A DNA stretch of 64,000 bases from Streptomyces zhihengii (lineage in GTDB: Bacteria; Actinomycetota; Actinomycetes; Streptomycetales; Streptomycetaceae): contig NZ_JAFEJA010000003.1 of assembly GCF_016919245.1 (NCBI RefSeq), positions 1 through 64,000 of the forward strand, written 5' to 3'. Below are positions 27,277 to 36,085 of this stretch, in pieces; positions within the stretch are counted from its first letter, which is position 1, and every line of letters begins with the position of its first letter. The notes under the pieces were generated by a model. The model made no database searches and had not been told where the DNA came from. It saw only the letters and a program-made list of their open reading frames with translations. A program made the position numbers and the translations under genes.

Positions 27277-28047
27277 ATGACCACTCCACCAGGTATCAAC
27301 CTGTCGACGAAGATGCGGTACTGCCGCCTGGGGCGGCGGCAGTTGGATGCCCTGTTCACTGTGGCCTCGCAGGGCTTCCAGCCGTCTGAGGTCGCGGTGT
27401 CGCACACCCGGCACAATCACACGTACACCGCCGGGACACTTGGTGCTCTGATAGCTGTGGTGACAGCTGCGCCACTGCCGAGCCCGGTCGACGCGTGGGA
27501 CAACTTACGGTTCACGGCCACGGACCCGTCCGGCCGGCGGAGCATCGAGATGGACCTGTCGGCGAAGGAGGTGTCGACGGCGGTGCGTGGCTCGGACGCA
27601 ACGTTGGTCTACGGGGCAGAGACTCAGATCAGGCTCTTCCTGCAAGACAAGTCCGTAGGTGGTCTTCCCCATGGGGCGCAACCAGGCATGCCCCGAGGCG
27701 TTGCGTGGTTCACAGCTGTCGCAGGTTTCGTCCTGCTGTACTGGCTCGTCGCTCTTGCTCTGATCGCTAACGGCAGGAGGGGAGCCTCGAGGCTTGAGGA
27801 GCTCGTTCTGTACTCCGGGCCACCGGCTGCTGGGCTGGCGCTGGTGTTCTGTGGGGCGATGATTGCGGCGTACTCGGTCGTTTCGCTCCGGTCCTTGAAG
27901 CCTGTCCTCGCGCCGACGCGGGATCTGCCAGTGGGGGGTATGTGGTCGCGGTTGGGGGCGATCGAGAAGATCACTGCGGTGGGGGTGGCCGTGGCTGCTG
28001 TCGGCGTGGTCGGGACGCTGCTGTCCGCCGGCGCGGACGTGTTCTGA
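27277..28047 (+). CDS. Hypothetical membrane protein
   Basis: A 256-residue protein. The first 135 residues form a soluble, beta-rich region with no recognised motif. Three hydrophobic helices follow, at about 144-165, 183-205 and 230-250, the last close to the C-terminus. Family unknown. The ATG start lies about 100 bases after the preceding membrane gene; the two may be transcribed together. Confidence 0.65.
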   Translation: MTTPPGINLSTKMRYCRLGRRQLDALFTVASQGFQPSEVAVSHTRHNHTYTAGTLGALIAVVTAAPLPSPVDAWDNLRFTATDPSGRRSIEMDLSAKEVSTAVRGSDATLVYGAETQIRLFLQDKSVGGLPHGAQPGMPRGVAWFTAVAGFVLLYWLVALALIANGRRGASRLEELVLYSGPPAAGLALVFCGAMIAAYSVVSLRSLKPVLAPTRDLPVGGMWSRLGAIEKITAVGVAVAAVGVVGTLLSAGADVF

Positions 28048-28099
28048 GGGCTGGACGGCTGGCTCGGAGGGGCGACGTTCGCGACCGCACGTTTCGGGC

Positions 28100-28210
28100 A
28101 TGGCGAGGGCGCAGCGCCTCCTCGACGAGGAGGGCAGCTTCCTCGACGGTCTCGAGAGGGATCTCGACGCCCGGCACTCCCCCGCGGCAGATCGGGGTGC
28201 CGCTGCGTGA
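28100..28210 (+). CDS. Short antitoxin-like frame before the Fic/Doc-like gene
   Basis: A 36-codon frame reading a helical acidic peptide (RLLDEEGSFLDGLERDLDARH) whose TGA overlaps the toxin start. Antitoxins of Streptomyces Doc-like toxins are usually about twice this length, so this may be a C-terminal remnant or an incomplete gene. No clear ribosome binding site is visible. Confidence 0.4.
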   Translation: MARAQRLLDEEGSFLDGLERDLDARHSPAADRGAAA

Positions 28211-28704
28211 GCATGTGCCTTCACGTGGATCTCTCCTGGATCCTCGAGGTCGCGGAGCGCGCCGGCCATCGCGATCCCTCTCCCGACGACTGGGGTGTCC
28301 CGCTCGCCGCGGTCGCCCGTCACCGCGCGGAGCTGCTGGAATCTGCGGTCTATCAGGGCGCCTACGCCCGCGCTGTCGCCCTCGTCCACACCCTCGGTCG
28401 GCTGCGCTGGCTGGAGCACTCCAGTCTCAGCGTGGCGTGTGTGGTGGCGGTGATGTATCCAGTGCTCTGGCCGGGAAGGTTTGCGGGGTTGTTCGCACGA
28501 GCCGGTTGCCGTGCTGATCCCTGGCTGGCCGGGTCTGGAGGGCCTGGGATGATCGGCGACATGACGTGCGATGTGTGCGGTGGTGAGTTGCCCGGTGCCC
28601 CCGATTCGTTTCCGCCGGTGTGCACGTCCGTGACATGGCGTCGATGTTGGTCACTCGTTGGGCTGGTTCTCAGTGATGATTTTGCGGATGCCGGTCCGCA
28701 ATAG
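28207..28704 (+). CDS. Fic/Doc-like toxin with degenerate motif, possible read-through tail
   Basis: A 165-residue frame. The first 95 residues follow the plan of Doc-like toxin components common in Streptomyces: LHVDLSWIL, an AAVARHRAEL helix, YARAVALVHTLGRL and a final VACVVAVMY helix. The canonical Fic motif HPFxxGNGR is absent, which is usual for this subfamily, so AMP- or phospho-transfer activity is doubtful. The last 70 residues, with a CDVCGG motif, do not fit the family and may be read-through into other sequence. The GTG start overlaps the preceding stop; an ATG two codons later is also possible. Confidence 0.5.
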   Translation: MSMCLHVDLSWILEVAERAGHRDPSPDDWGVPLAAVARHRAELLESAVYQGAYARAVALVHTLGRLRWLEHSSLSVACVVAVMYPVLWPGRFAGLFARAGCRADPWLAGSGGPGMIGDMTCDVCGGELPGAPDSFPPVCTSVTWRRCWSLVGLVLSDDFADAGPQ

Positions 28705-30195
28705 TGGCTGAAGGGATCGGACGGCGAATTCTTCGAACGACCACTCGACGGCGCCTGAGCGGGTGCTGGCGTCCTGGAGGGACTCCAAGGCGACGAGGGC
28801 GCGGTCCTGGGTCGTGATGCCTTGCAAGATTTCCGTGAGGACATCGCGGACATGCCAGCGGATGTGGTTAAAGCCAAGCCCCGGGAGAGCACGAATAGTG
28901 TGCCTCAGGATCTGCAAGTCCCAGGTGGCGACGACGGCTCGGTGGCAGAAGTCCGCCAGTCCGTCGCAGTCTTCGAAGCCGAATTCACGGTAGGTCTCGA
29001 TGAAGTTGCAGAACTTCTCGTAGACGGTCAAGAAGGCGACGGCGTCCCACTTCCAGGTGGCCGCGATACCGTTGGTTGACATGCGAACGAGGATCGGCAC
29101 GACATCCACGAGGTCATCGGAGGGGATGCCCTGCGTCCAGAGCAGGAACTCTTCGATAGCTGAGACGTCGGGAGAGTCCAAGGTCAAGCGGGGTGACAGC
29201 AACCTGGCGATCGTTTCGTCCGACTGCCACTCGGGGCTCGTCGCGAGAGCCCTGTTAATGGCTTCCAGGAGTTGGCGGGGATTTTCATATCGCTGTGCGT
29301 ACTTTGCCGTCGCGCGCTGAATCACGGGTGAGAGCGGACTGGTGGGGACGTCATTGTCCACAAAGGGCGGCTGACCGGTGACCAAGTGCTGGAGGATCTT
29401 GCCGAGGGAGTAGACATCGGCGCGAGCATCTACTGTCTTGGCGGCATTCCACTGCTCGGGAGCCGCGTAGAGGCGGGTGCCAAGCCCGTCTCCGGTCATA
29501 GTCAGCGTCGTCGTCGTAGGTTGCTCCTCGCGCGCCAGCCCGAAGTCGCTGATGGCCCACTGCCCATCGGAGGTTCTGAGCACGTTGGCGGGTTTCAGGT
29601 CGCGGTGGAACACACCAGCGTCATGGACGTAGGAGAGGCCGTTGCAGAGCTGGGTCATCACATCGGCGATCTCGACATCCTTCCCCTCGAACTCTGTGAT
29701 GACGTCGTGAAGGCTGCCCTGCGCGAGGGGCATCGCGTACCAGATTTCGTCCTGATTCGACATGTCGCCATGGGCGATGACGGGAATTACGTTCGAGTGT
29801 GTCAAGCCGGTCAGGACACGCAGTTCCCGCTTGAACCGCCGTGCCGCATCCCCGTCTAGGTCTTGGATGTCACGCTGGATCTTGACGGCGACGGGCTGGC
29901 CGGTCTGGCGGTCAAGAGCACGGTGAACGTCGGCGAACCCGCCCTTGTCAATGAGAGCCTCGACCTCGAACCGGTCCCCGATGAGGCGACGGGCCCGGGC
30001 GGCGGGGGGCCGGCCGGGCCCAGTGCTGCGCCAGGCCGACGAGGACCACGTCGCAATCACGTCGAGGTCCCAGATTGGTCCTTGCGCGATCTCGACGACC
30101 GGGGGCGGGAAACTGGCCCGTTGACGGAGAACGGCCAGCCGCTGCGGGCTCATTCCCAGAAGCTCGGCAACTTCAGAAACCCCACCCGGACGCAT
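28651..30195 (-). CDS. Serine/threonine protein kinase with N-terminal HTH and unknown C-terminal domain
   Basis: A 514-residue protein. Residues about 6-48 form a helix-turn-helix of the AlpA/MerR type (VSEVAELLGMSPQRLAVLRQR). The kinase domain at about 75-330 has KGGFADVH, VAVK, HRDLKPANV, DFG and APEQW with all catalytic residues. The C-terminal 180 residues are helical, Trp- and Glu-rich, and unfamiliar to me. No transmembrane segment is present, unlike PknB-type kinases with sensor domains. The ATG at 30195 is preceded by AGGGGTG. A perfect inverted repeat lies just upstream. Soluble kinases of this kind on mobile elements can act in phage defence, which is inference here. Confidence 0.82.
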   Translation of the reverse strand: MRPGGVSEVAELLGMSPQRLAVLRQRASFPPPVVEIAQGPIWDLDVIATWSSSAWRSTGPGRPPAARARRLIGDRFEVEALIDKGGFADVHRALDRQTGQPVAVKIQRDIQDLDGDAARRFKRELRVLTGLTHSNVIPVIAHGDMSNQDEIWYAMPLAQGSLHDVITEFEGKDVEIADVMTQLCNGLSYVHDAGVFHRDLKPANVLRTSDGQWAISDFGLAREEQPTTTTLTMTGDGLGTRLYAAPEQWNAAKTVDARADVYSLGKILQHLVTGQPPFVDNDVPTSPLSPVIQRATAKYAQRYENPRQLLEAINRALATSPEWQSDETIARLLSPRLTLDSPDVSAIEEFLLWTQGIPSDDLVDVVPILVRMSTNGIAATWKWDAVAFLTVYEKFCNFIETYREFGFEDCDGLADFCHRAVVATWDLQILRHTIRALPGLGFNHIRWHVRDVLTEILQGITTQDRALVALESLQDASTRSGAVEWSFEEFAVRSLQPLLRTGIRKIITENQPNE

Positions 30196-30218
30196 CCCGA
30201 CCACCCCTATGACTTATT

Positions 30219-30237
30219 GGTTGAGGAGATCTCAACC
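30219..30237. promoter_or_regulatory. Perfect inverted repeat upstream of the HTH-kinase gene
   Basis: GGTTGAG, five bases, CTCAACC: two perfect 7-bp arms about 25 bases before the kinase start. The kinase itself carries a helix-turn-helix, so this could be an operator for self-regulation. No other copy was noticed in the window. Confidence 0.5.
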
Positions 30238-30339
30238 GTAACAGAACGTGGCCGTGTGGCGACTATCCGCATCTAGCGCTTGCCTCCCTCCATCGGGGGC
30301 GGGGTGGGGCGGGTTGATCTCGGGCGGGGTGATGTCCAG

Positions 30340-31788
30340 TCAGTCGGCGTGGGCGAGGACCTGGTCGGTGATCTGCTCGGCCGCCTGGTCCGGTGCAGTG
30401 GCCCCGGCCCGGGTGCGCATCAGGTAGCGGCGTGCTTCGGCCAGTACGTGGCGGCGGCGGAACGTCGTACGCCGCTCGGACACGTGGGCCAGGACTTCTT
30501 CGGCCGCCGCGGCGGGGTCGAACGCGGTCGGGGCGGGCCGCTGTCCGGCGGCGGCGCGGGCGGTGGCGAGCAGGTTGTCGACGACCTCCCGGTTGGTGGC
30601 CGCGATCGCCCGGCGCCGCCACTCGGCGAGCAGGTCATCCAGGGAGCGTGCCTGCCGCTTGGGCGGGCGGGTCCTTACGGTGGCCTGCCACTGCAGCCGG
30701 GTCCGGGCCGACCGAGCGGGCTGGCGGCCGTGGCGGCGCCGGTAGTCGTCGAAGAGGGACTCGGCCATGTTGCGCACCGCGGTCGAGCGCTGCGCAAACG
30801 CGGCGCGCAGCCGAGCGTCGATGCCGATGACCTGCATCACCGGCCGCTGGCCGGGGGTGACCTCCACTTCTTCGGTGGCGAGCCCGAGGCGGGCGCAGGC
30901 GAGTTCGAGCGCGCGCTGGTTGAACAGCTCGCTGGCGACGACGACGTCGCGCAGCAGGAGGCGGGAGTCCAGGTTGCGCCAGCGCCCGTCGGGGCCCTTC
31001 ACCCGTGGGGATATGACCGCGTGCTCGTGGAGCATCGGGTCGCCCGCGCGGGATTCGTAGTGCAGGTAGACGGTGGCCAGCAGCCCGGGTTCGGCCTGCT
31101 GTTGGGCGACACCGCCCGGACCGGTGCGCACCGCGAGGGCGTTGTGCTCGATCCAGGCCAGGGTCTCGGTGCGGGCCTGGGCCAGGACCTCGAGGACGAT
31201 GCGGCGTACCTCGGGGCCGCCGAGCGCGAACAGCAGCGAGAGTTCCTCGCTGGAGAAGGTGAGGTCGTATCCGGTCACGGCGCGGCGCTGTGGGCCGCTG
31301 CGGGCGGCCAGGTACCGGCCGAGCTCGGCGCCGTCCGCGGGGGTGCGGTGGTACTCGGCCTCGAAGGTGCGCGCCGCACACCGCATGCGCACGTCCTTGG
31401 TCTCGGCCTTCGTCAGCGGGCGGCACAGCCGGTCGCTGACGTGCTCGATCTCCTGGTCGAGCGGGGAGAGTTCGGCCAGGTGCGGCACGGCCGGCCCGAG
31501 TATGGCGGCCGTCATGGCCCGCTTGAGGGAGGCTCCGGCGCCCAGTTCGTGGGCGGCGATCTCCTCGGCGTCGGGGTGCATGCCGAGCCCGTACAGGGCC
31601 CGCATCTGCGCGTCGCTCACGATCCCGGACAGCCCCAGAGCGCGCGCGGCCTGCCCGTGCCACACCCCGGGCGGTACTCCGGGCGCGCTGGAGGACACTG
31701 TCAGCTCGGCACCCGGGGCGCCGTCGCCGCGGGCGATGTTGCGACGGTAGTAGCGCTGCCGTCCCGCGGTGAACGCGTTCGCTGTCAT
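30340..31788 (-). pseudogene. MobF-type relaxase, truncated before its helicase domain
   Basis: A 482-residue frame with the TrwC/TraA relaxase pattern: GYDLTFS strand, LEVLAQARTETLAWIE helix, then HYESRAGDPMLHEHAVIS with the metal-binding histidines. These enzymes nick oriT and pilot plasmid DNA in conjugation. Complete actinomycete members run to well over 1000 residues with a helicase half. Here the frame stops at TGA right after LAHAD, and the same frame continues with LDITPPEINPP, which looks like the natural continuation. Coding then ends within about 90 bases. Both a nonsense change and a deletion appear to have removed the C-terminus, so conjugative function is unlikely. Confidence 0.75.
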
Positions 31789-32127
31789 CCCCGCGACGCC
31801 AGAAGATCACCGCGTGCAGGGCCGGTGCGGCACCGCCCGGCCCGGGACCCCGAACTTCCCAGGGCCCGAAAGACGACCTTGGAACGCGTCCCGCCGGAAG
31901 GGAAAACCCTGCTTGAGCATGGGCAGGCGTCAAAAGTGCCAGAGGTGTACAGGGACTGAACCGTCATCGGCCGGCGACCGCACAGCCACGTCCCTCACCA
32001 ACCTGCCCATCAACCGGGCACCACCCGGCCTCCACACACCACCGGCACGCACCGACACTCTGGGTTCCGCCACCCCATCGCCCGGGGACGTTCCTGAACG
32101 GGGTTCTGTCCTGCCTGCTCGGGCGTC
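31789..32127. other. Region upstream of the relaxase, no gene seen
   Basis: About 340 bases without a convincing gene. As the region ahead of a relaxase it could once have contained an origin of transfer, but no clear nic-like motif was recognised. Confidence 0.4.
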
Positions 32128-32143
32128 GTCCCGTGAGCGGGAC
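32128..32143. promoter_or_regulatory. Palindrome shared with the related locus at 51 kb
   Basis: gtcccgtgagcgggac, a 6-bp inverted repeat with a four-base centre. It lies about 135 bases before the coiled-coil gene start. The related locus has gtcccatgagcgggac at the same relative place, so the site is conserved while surrounding bases differ, as expected for a protein-binding site or hairpin. Confidence 0.5.
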
Positions 32144-32277
32144 CGGGCGCAGCGAGAGGCGTGCTACGGCCTGGGACGGGGGTGACGTGGCCGCCCTGGC
32201 GGGGGTGGGGGCCAGCTGAGACTGACCGGGCGCGGCCTGCCACAGGGGTGGGCGCCAAATGCCGGGAGGTGGCTGTG

Positions 32278-32741
32278 GTGGCGTCGAGCCGGACCAAGGG
32301 GAAGGGGAAGAACAGCGCGACTCTGGCGCGCCGGAAGGCGGCGCTGAAGCGTGCCGCGGAGCGGATGGCTGAGCGGCGGCGGGCGGCGGAGGAAGCGGAG
32401 GCGCAGCGACTGCGCCAGGAGGCGGCGTTTGACGAGCTGGTGGCCGACTTCGAGCTGGCGGTTCAGGACGGGGCCGGGTGCGGATCGACGCGGCGAAGAC
32501 TGCGGCGGCGCGGGTCGTGCTGGCGAGGGGTGAGGCTGGGGAGACGGTGGCCGGGTGCGGTCAGCGGTTGGGTGTGGGGGTGGATCGGATCAAGGAGCTG
32601 CGGCGGCTGGGGCGCGAGGGCCTGGCCGCCGAGGGCGCGGCGCCGGAGAAGGGGAAGGCGCGGCGCTGGAGTCGGTGGGCGGGGCGGGTCGGGAGCAGCA
32701 GCGGGATGGTGGGCGGGGGCGGGCGGGCGCTTCCCCGGTGA
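32278..32741 (+). pseudogene. Frameshifted copy of a coiled-coil/HTH protein
   Basis: The first 60 codons (ARRKAALKRAAERMAERRRAA, then FDELVADFELAVQD) match the intact paralogue at 51.1 kb. The remainder of the same protein (RVRIDAAKTAAARVVLARGEAGETV, then RLGVGVDRIKELRRLG) continues in another frame. Relative to the paralogue about 50 bases encoding a Glu/Arg coiled coil are missing at the junction near 32470, which shifts the frame. The GTG start aligns with the ATG of the paralogue and has the same GGGAGGTGG site. Function of the family is unknown to me. Confidence 0.65.
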
Positions 32742-32984
32742 CGGCTTTGGCTGTTCTCCCGGCGTCGGGGGCGGCTTCGGTCCGGTCTGCTCCTTCGGCG
32801 GCTGTCCCGGGTGTTCCGTCGCCCGGTACGCCGGCCGGGTTTTCGGGGGCGCCGGGCGGTGGGGGTGGAGTGGGGGCGGGGTGGCCGGAGTCGACGCGGT
32901 GACGGTGGTGTGTCGGGGCGGGCAGAGGCGCTGGCTGCCGAGCGGGGGTGCGGTGGCCGGGGCCGGGGGGTGGGGGTGAGCGCT

Positions 32985-33399
32985 GGTGGTTCGACCAGGG
33001 TGCGGCGGGGCCTGGGGGGGGTGGTGGTCTGGGGGGCGGGCGGCTGCTGCTGGGGCGGGTAGGAGGCGGCGGGGGTCTGCTGCTGTTGCCAGGCGGCCGG
33101 TGCGGTGGCCTGGTGTGGGGGGGACGTGGCCGGTGATGCGGCCGGGGTTGGTGTCTTTGAGGTAGACGGTGACGGGGGGCCTGGTCGGCGACGAAGATGC
33201 GTTCGTGGATGCCGGGCGGGGTGAGGATCCACCAGATGGTGTCGTCGCGGCGCTGGGTGTGGCGGATGAGTGGTGGGGGGAGGGTGACCTCGTCGGTGAT
33301 GCCGGTGTCCGGGTGGGTCTCGGGGACCGTGATGTGGTCGGCGGCGCTGAAGAGACCGGCGTACTGGGCAAGTTCGTTGATGGTGGTCTCGTGCTTCAC
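32985..33399 (-). pseudogene. Plasmid-type hypothetical protein with two homopolymer frameshifts
   Basis: Starts at a GTG preceded by AAGGGGGG (33399). The first frame reads KHETTINELAQYAGLFSAAD, ITDEVTLPPPLIRHTQ and TIWWILTPPGIHERIFVADQAP. Sense then continues in a second frame (VTVYLKDTNPGRITGHV) after a run of six G on the + strand (33174-33179), and in a third frame with a Gln/Pro-rich tail after a run of seven G (33117-33123). Both shifts fall in G runs, so sequencing error is as likely as decay. The 3' end is uncertain. Family unknown. Confidence 0.5.
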
Positions 33400-33585
33400 G
33401 GCGCTCCCCCCTTCTGGTTGTGGCCTGGGTCTGTGAGTTCGCTTGGGACGGTAGGCGGCCTGGGGGGGCGGGGCGGGTGCCGGGGGGCGGGATACGGGTC
33501 GGGGTGGCGGGAGCGCGGGGCGGGAACACGGAGCGGCCCCGCGCTGGGACAGGTGTCCGGGCACGGGGCCGTAAAGGGGCGGGGG

Positions 33586-33969
33586 CTACGTGGTGGTCAT
33601 GGCGAGGGCCGTGACCTCGTCGTCGTCGGGGATAGGGCCCGGTCCCCGGCCTCCTGATGCGGGGGCCGGGGGCGGGGCGGCGTCAGTGGTCTTCGGGTTC
33701 GAGGGCTTCGGCGAACGGCCGACCGCCAGGTGCGGGTCGTGGAATTCGATGGTGTCTGAGCCCTCCAGTGCCAGTTCGTCCCGGGCCGCGGCCTCGGTGG
33801 GGGCGTTGACGTAGACGGTGGTCAGGCCGGGGACGATGAGTGCGTACGTGGTGCCGGGGGCTTGGTCGGCCGGGCCGGTGGTGGTCGGGGCGTGCCGGGG
33901 TGTGGGTGGTCTTGGGGCTCCTCGTGGGTGCGGTGCTGGGTGGATGCCGGCGCGGGGCGCGGCGGGCAC
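33586..33969 (-). CDS. Small plasmid-type hypothetical protein
   Basis: Up to 127 residues. The middle (TTYALIVPGLTTVYVNAPTE, then AARDELALEGSDTIEFHDPHL) is clearly protein-like with a beta-alpha pattern. The first 38 residues are Pro/Arg-rich and may not be translated; the true start is unclear. The C-terminus is Pro/Gly-rich and acidic. It lies in a minus-strand series of similar small genes typical of Streptomyces plasmids. Confidence 0.5.
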   Translation of the reverse strand: MPAAPRAGIHPAPHPRGAPRPPTPRHAPTTTGPADQAPGTTYALIVPGLTTVYVNAPTEAAARDELALEGSDTIEFHDPHLAVGRSPKPSNPKTTDAAPPPAPASGGRGPGPIPDDDEVTALAMTTT

Positions 33970-34149
33970 ATGGTCGGGGGCGGGGGCGTTGGGGCGACAA
34001 GGGTGGGCGGGGGCGGCTTCGGTCTGGTGCGTGGCGCGGGCCGGGGGCTTGCTGGCCGGGCGCCGTGGGACGTGGTGGGGGGTGGGGTGGGCGGGCGGCC
34101 CCGTGCCGGGATGGGGTTCGGGCGCGGGGCCGTAAGGGGGCGGGGGTGG

Positions 34150-34856
34150 TTATTCGGTGATGTAGGTCTGGTGCATGTGCGTGTCGTCGAAGGTGGCCTT
34201 CAGCAGGAAGCGGGTGGCGCCGTCGGTGGCGGCTTGGCGGAGCATGCCGAGCAGGGTGGTGCCGTCCTCGAAGATGGGGGTGGTCAGGTCGATGGATTCG
34301 CGGAAGTCGTCGCCGCCGAGGATGGAGCGGGCGTCGGTGCCCGGTCCCCAGCCGTCGACGTGGACGACGGTGGGCAGGTACGTGTCGTCGGGGGTGTCGG
34401 TGGGGTCCTGGCCGTTGTTCATGAGGTGGGTGCCGTCGTCCTTGACCCACCACAGGCGGGGCGTGGCCTCGGTTTCCGCGTAGCCGAGCTTGTGCTGGTC
34501 GGCGGCGGCGAGGACCTTGGCGAGGGGGAAGACGAGCGTGGCCTTCTTCTGGTTGTGGGCGGTGTTGGCCGTGACGACGTCCAGCAGGGGGTCGGTGCTG
34601 GTGTGGGAGATCGGCGGGATGGTCATGGTGCCGAGGAATTCGTTGAGCCAGTCGGGACGCTGGTCTGGGGGCAGGGCGAGTAATCGCCGTGTCTCGGCTG
34701 GGTCGCCCGGGGCGGCGGGGCGCCGCCGGTCGGCTCGGTGGTCAGGTCGCGGAACCACTGGGGGCGGGCGTCGGGGGCAAGGGTGAGGAGCGCTTCGACG
34801 TCTTTGAAGGGGTGGGGTTGCCCGTACCGTGCCGGGGCGGGTGGTAAGGGCTGCAA
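34150..34856 (-). pseudogene. DUF3085-like plasmid protein with a probable frameshift
   Basis: The C-terminal 160 residues resemble DUF3085: KATLVFPLAKVLAAADQH, PRLWWVKDDGTHLMNNG, then LPTVVHVDGWGPGTD. An upstream frame reads PFKDVEALLTLAPDARPQWF and the downstream frame reads AETRRLLALPPDQRPDWL, two versions of one repeat motif. The switch between frames occurs near 34715 in a GGGGCGGCGGGG stretch. This suggests one gene with a one-base indel, either decay or sequencing error. The start could be TTG at 34856. Function unknown. Confidence 0.5.
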
Positions 34857-35356
34857 CGGAATGCGGCCCCGCGCCTGCCGGGGTGTCCGGTGGCGTGGGG
34901 CCGGGCGGGGCGGTGAGCCGGTGGGTGTCAGGAACGTGTCGGGGCGGGGTTGCCGCTGGTCAGGACGTGGACGAAACCGGTGGCGTGCCGCCAGGCGGCC
35001 GGGCAGGCGGCGTGGTGGCGGGGGCGATGGTGAGCATGGCGGTCACGTCGCCGGGGGTGTCGGGGAGTTCGGTCGTCACAGGTCCCACGTCAGCGTCGGG
35101 AACAGTCGGCGGGTCTGGGCCTCGGCCCAGGGCTGGACCGTGTCCCACGCCTCCTGGCCCGGCTCGGCGTGCCAGACGGGAGGGCCGCCGGGGGGACGGT
35201 GGCGGGCCGGGAGAGCGGGAAGCTGGACACCGCTCCCCCGGCCCGGTCAACGCACTGTGTCGGCGTGGGGAGCAAGGGGCGCAACACGCTGATCGAGCTG
35301 GCGTGTTGGACGGGACCGGAAGCGCGCGGCGGGGTGCCGGACGGTTTCCCGGGGGG

Positions 35357-35665
35357 TCAGCGGCGCTTACGCCTGGTGCTGGCGGAGTGCTCGCCGCTGA
35401 GGGTCCGCTCCCGGCTGGACACGGTGAACTGCCGGGTGGACAGGTCGAAGACCACCCAGGGGGCGTGAGCGTGGGCGGCGGTGCTGGCGTAGGGCTGGTG
35501 CTGCCAGTCGTTGCGGGTGCCGTAGAGGTCGTGGAAGTGGGGGAAGCGTCCGGCGGTGATGAGGGCGTTCAGGTCGTCGGCGAGGTTCTGCCACAGCGGA
35601 TCAGTCCCGGAGCCCGTGGTGCCGGTGGTGCCCGTGCCGGTGCCCGTGGTGCTGGTGGTGGCCAT
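35357..35665 (-). CDS. Small hypothetical protein with Thr/Gly-repeat N-terminus
   Basis: A 102-residue protein. The first 20 residues are an alternating Thr-Gly stretch, encoded by a simple-sequence tract that may vary in length. The rest is protein-like (LWQNLADDLNALITAGRF, then WVVFDLSTRQFTVSS) and ends in Arg/Lys. A GCGGAG site precedes the ATG. Family unknown; it belongs to the minus-strand plasmid-type series. Confidence 0.5.
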   Translation of the reverse strand: MATTSTTGTGTGTTGTTGSGTDPLWQNLADDLNALITAGRFPHFHDLYGTRNDWQHQPYASTAAHAHAPWVVFDLSTRQFTVSSRERTLSGEHSASTRRKRR

Positions 35666-35719
35666 GATGATGCTCCGCTTCTCGAAAGGAGGGGCGGCCC
35701 GGCGGGTGCGGGGTGGTGG

Positions 35720-36034
35720 TCACCCCTTGGGCCGGGCTGGCGCGCGCTGACCGTGGACGGTCGGGGCCCAACGACCGCCGAGGTCGGCCATGGTGGCAAG
35801 GTAGGCGTCGCGCAGCCGGGTGTACCAGCCATCCACATAGCGGCCGTTGTCACGGCGCACCCACCCCTCGCTGGGGGCAACGTCGTAGCCGAGCTCCACC
35901 GCGTAGGCGACGGTCGGGGTCGCGTACCAGGCCGGGCACTCGGGGCGGTCGCCCTTCGGCGTGAACGGCGACGGCAGCAGACTGCCATCCAGCCCCACCC
36001 ACGCCTTGCCCACCTTCACCTGCGACAGGCCCAC
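35720..36034 (-). CDS. C-terminal remnant of a plasmid-type protein
   Basis: About 104 residues with a strongly protein-like pattern: WYATPTVAYAVELGYDVAP, EGWVRRDNGRYVDGWYTRL, RDAYLATMADLG. I recall this pattern from the C-terminal part of larger Streptomyces replication or regulatory proteins. Upstream the frame has no start or further similarity and ends near the GIY-YIG gene, so this is probably a fragment. A short product from the GTG at 36034 cannot be excluded. Confidence 0.4.
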   Translation of the reverse strand: MGLSQVKVGKAWVGLDGSLLPSPFTPKGDRPECPAWYATPTVAYAVELGYDVAPSEGWVRRDNGRYVDGWYTRLRDAYLATMADLGGRWAPTVHGQRAPARPKG

Positions 36035-36085
36035 ACCGCTGAGGTCAACCAGCCAACTGCGCTGTCGACGCAGTACGCCCTTCTC

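Noticed and set aside
32463..33657. Several long frames on both strands in the 32.5-36 kb region
   Set aside because: Most are the Pro/His/Arg- or Gly/Val-rich shadows expected in extremely GC-rich DNA. Only frames with mixed composition and a plausible start were kept.
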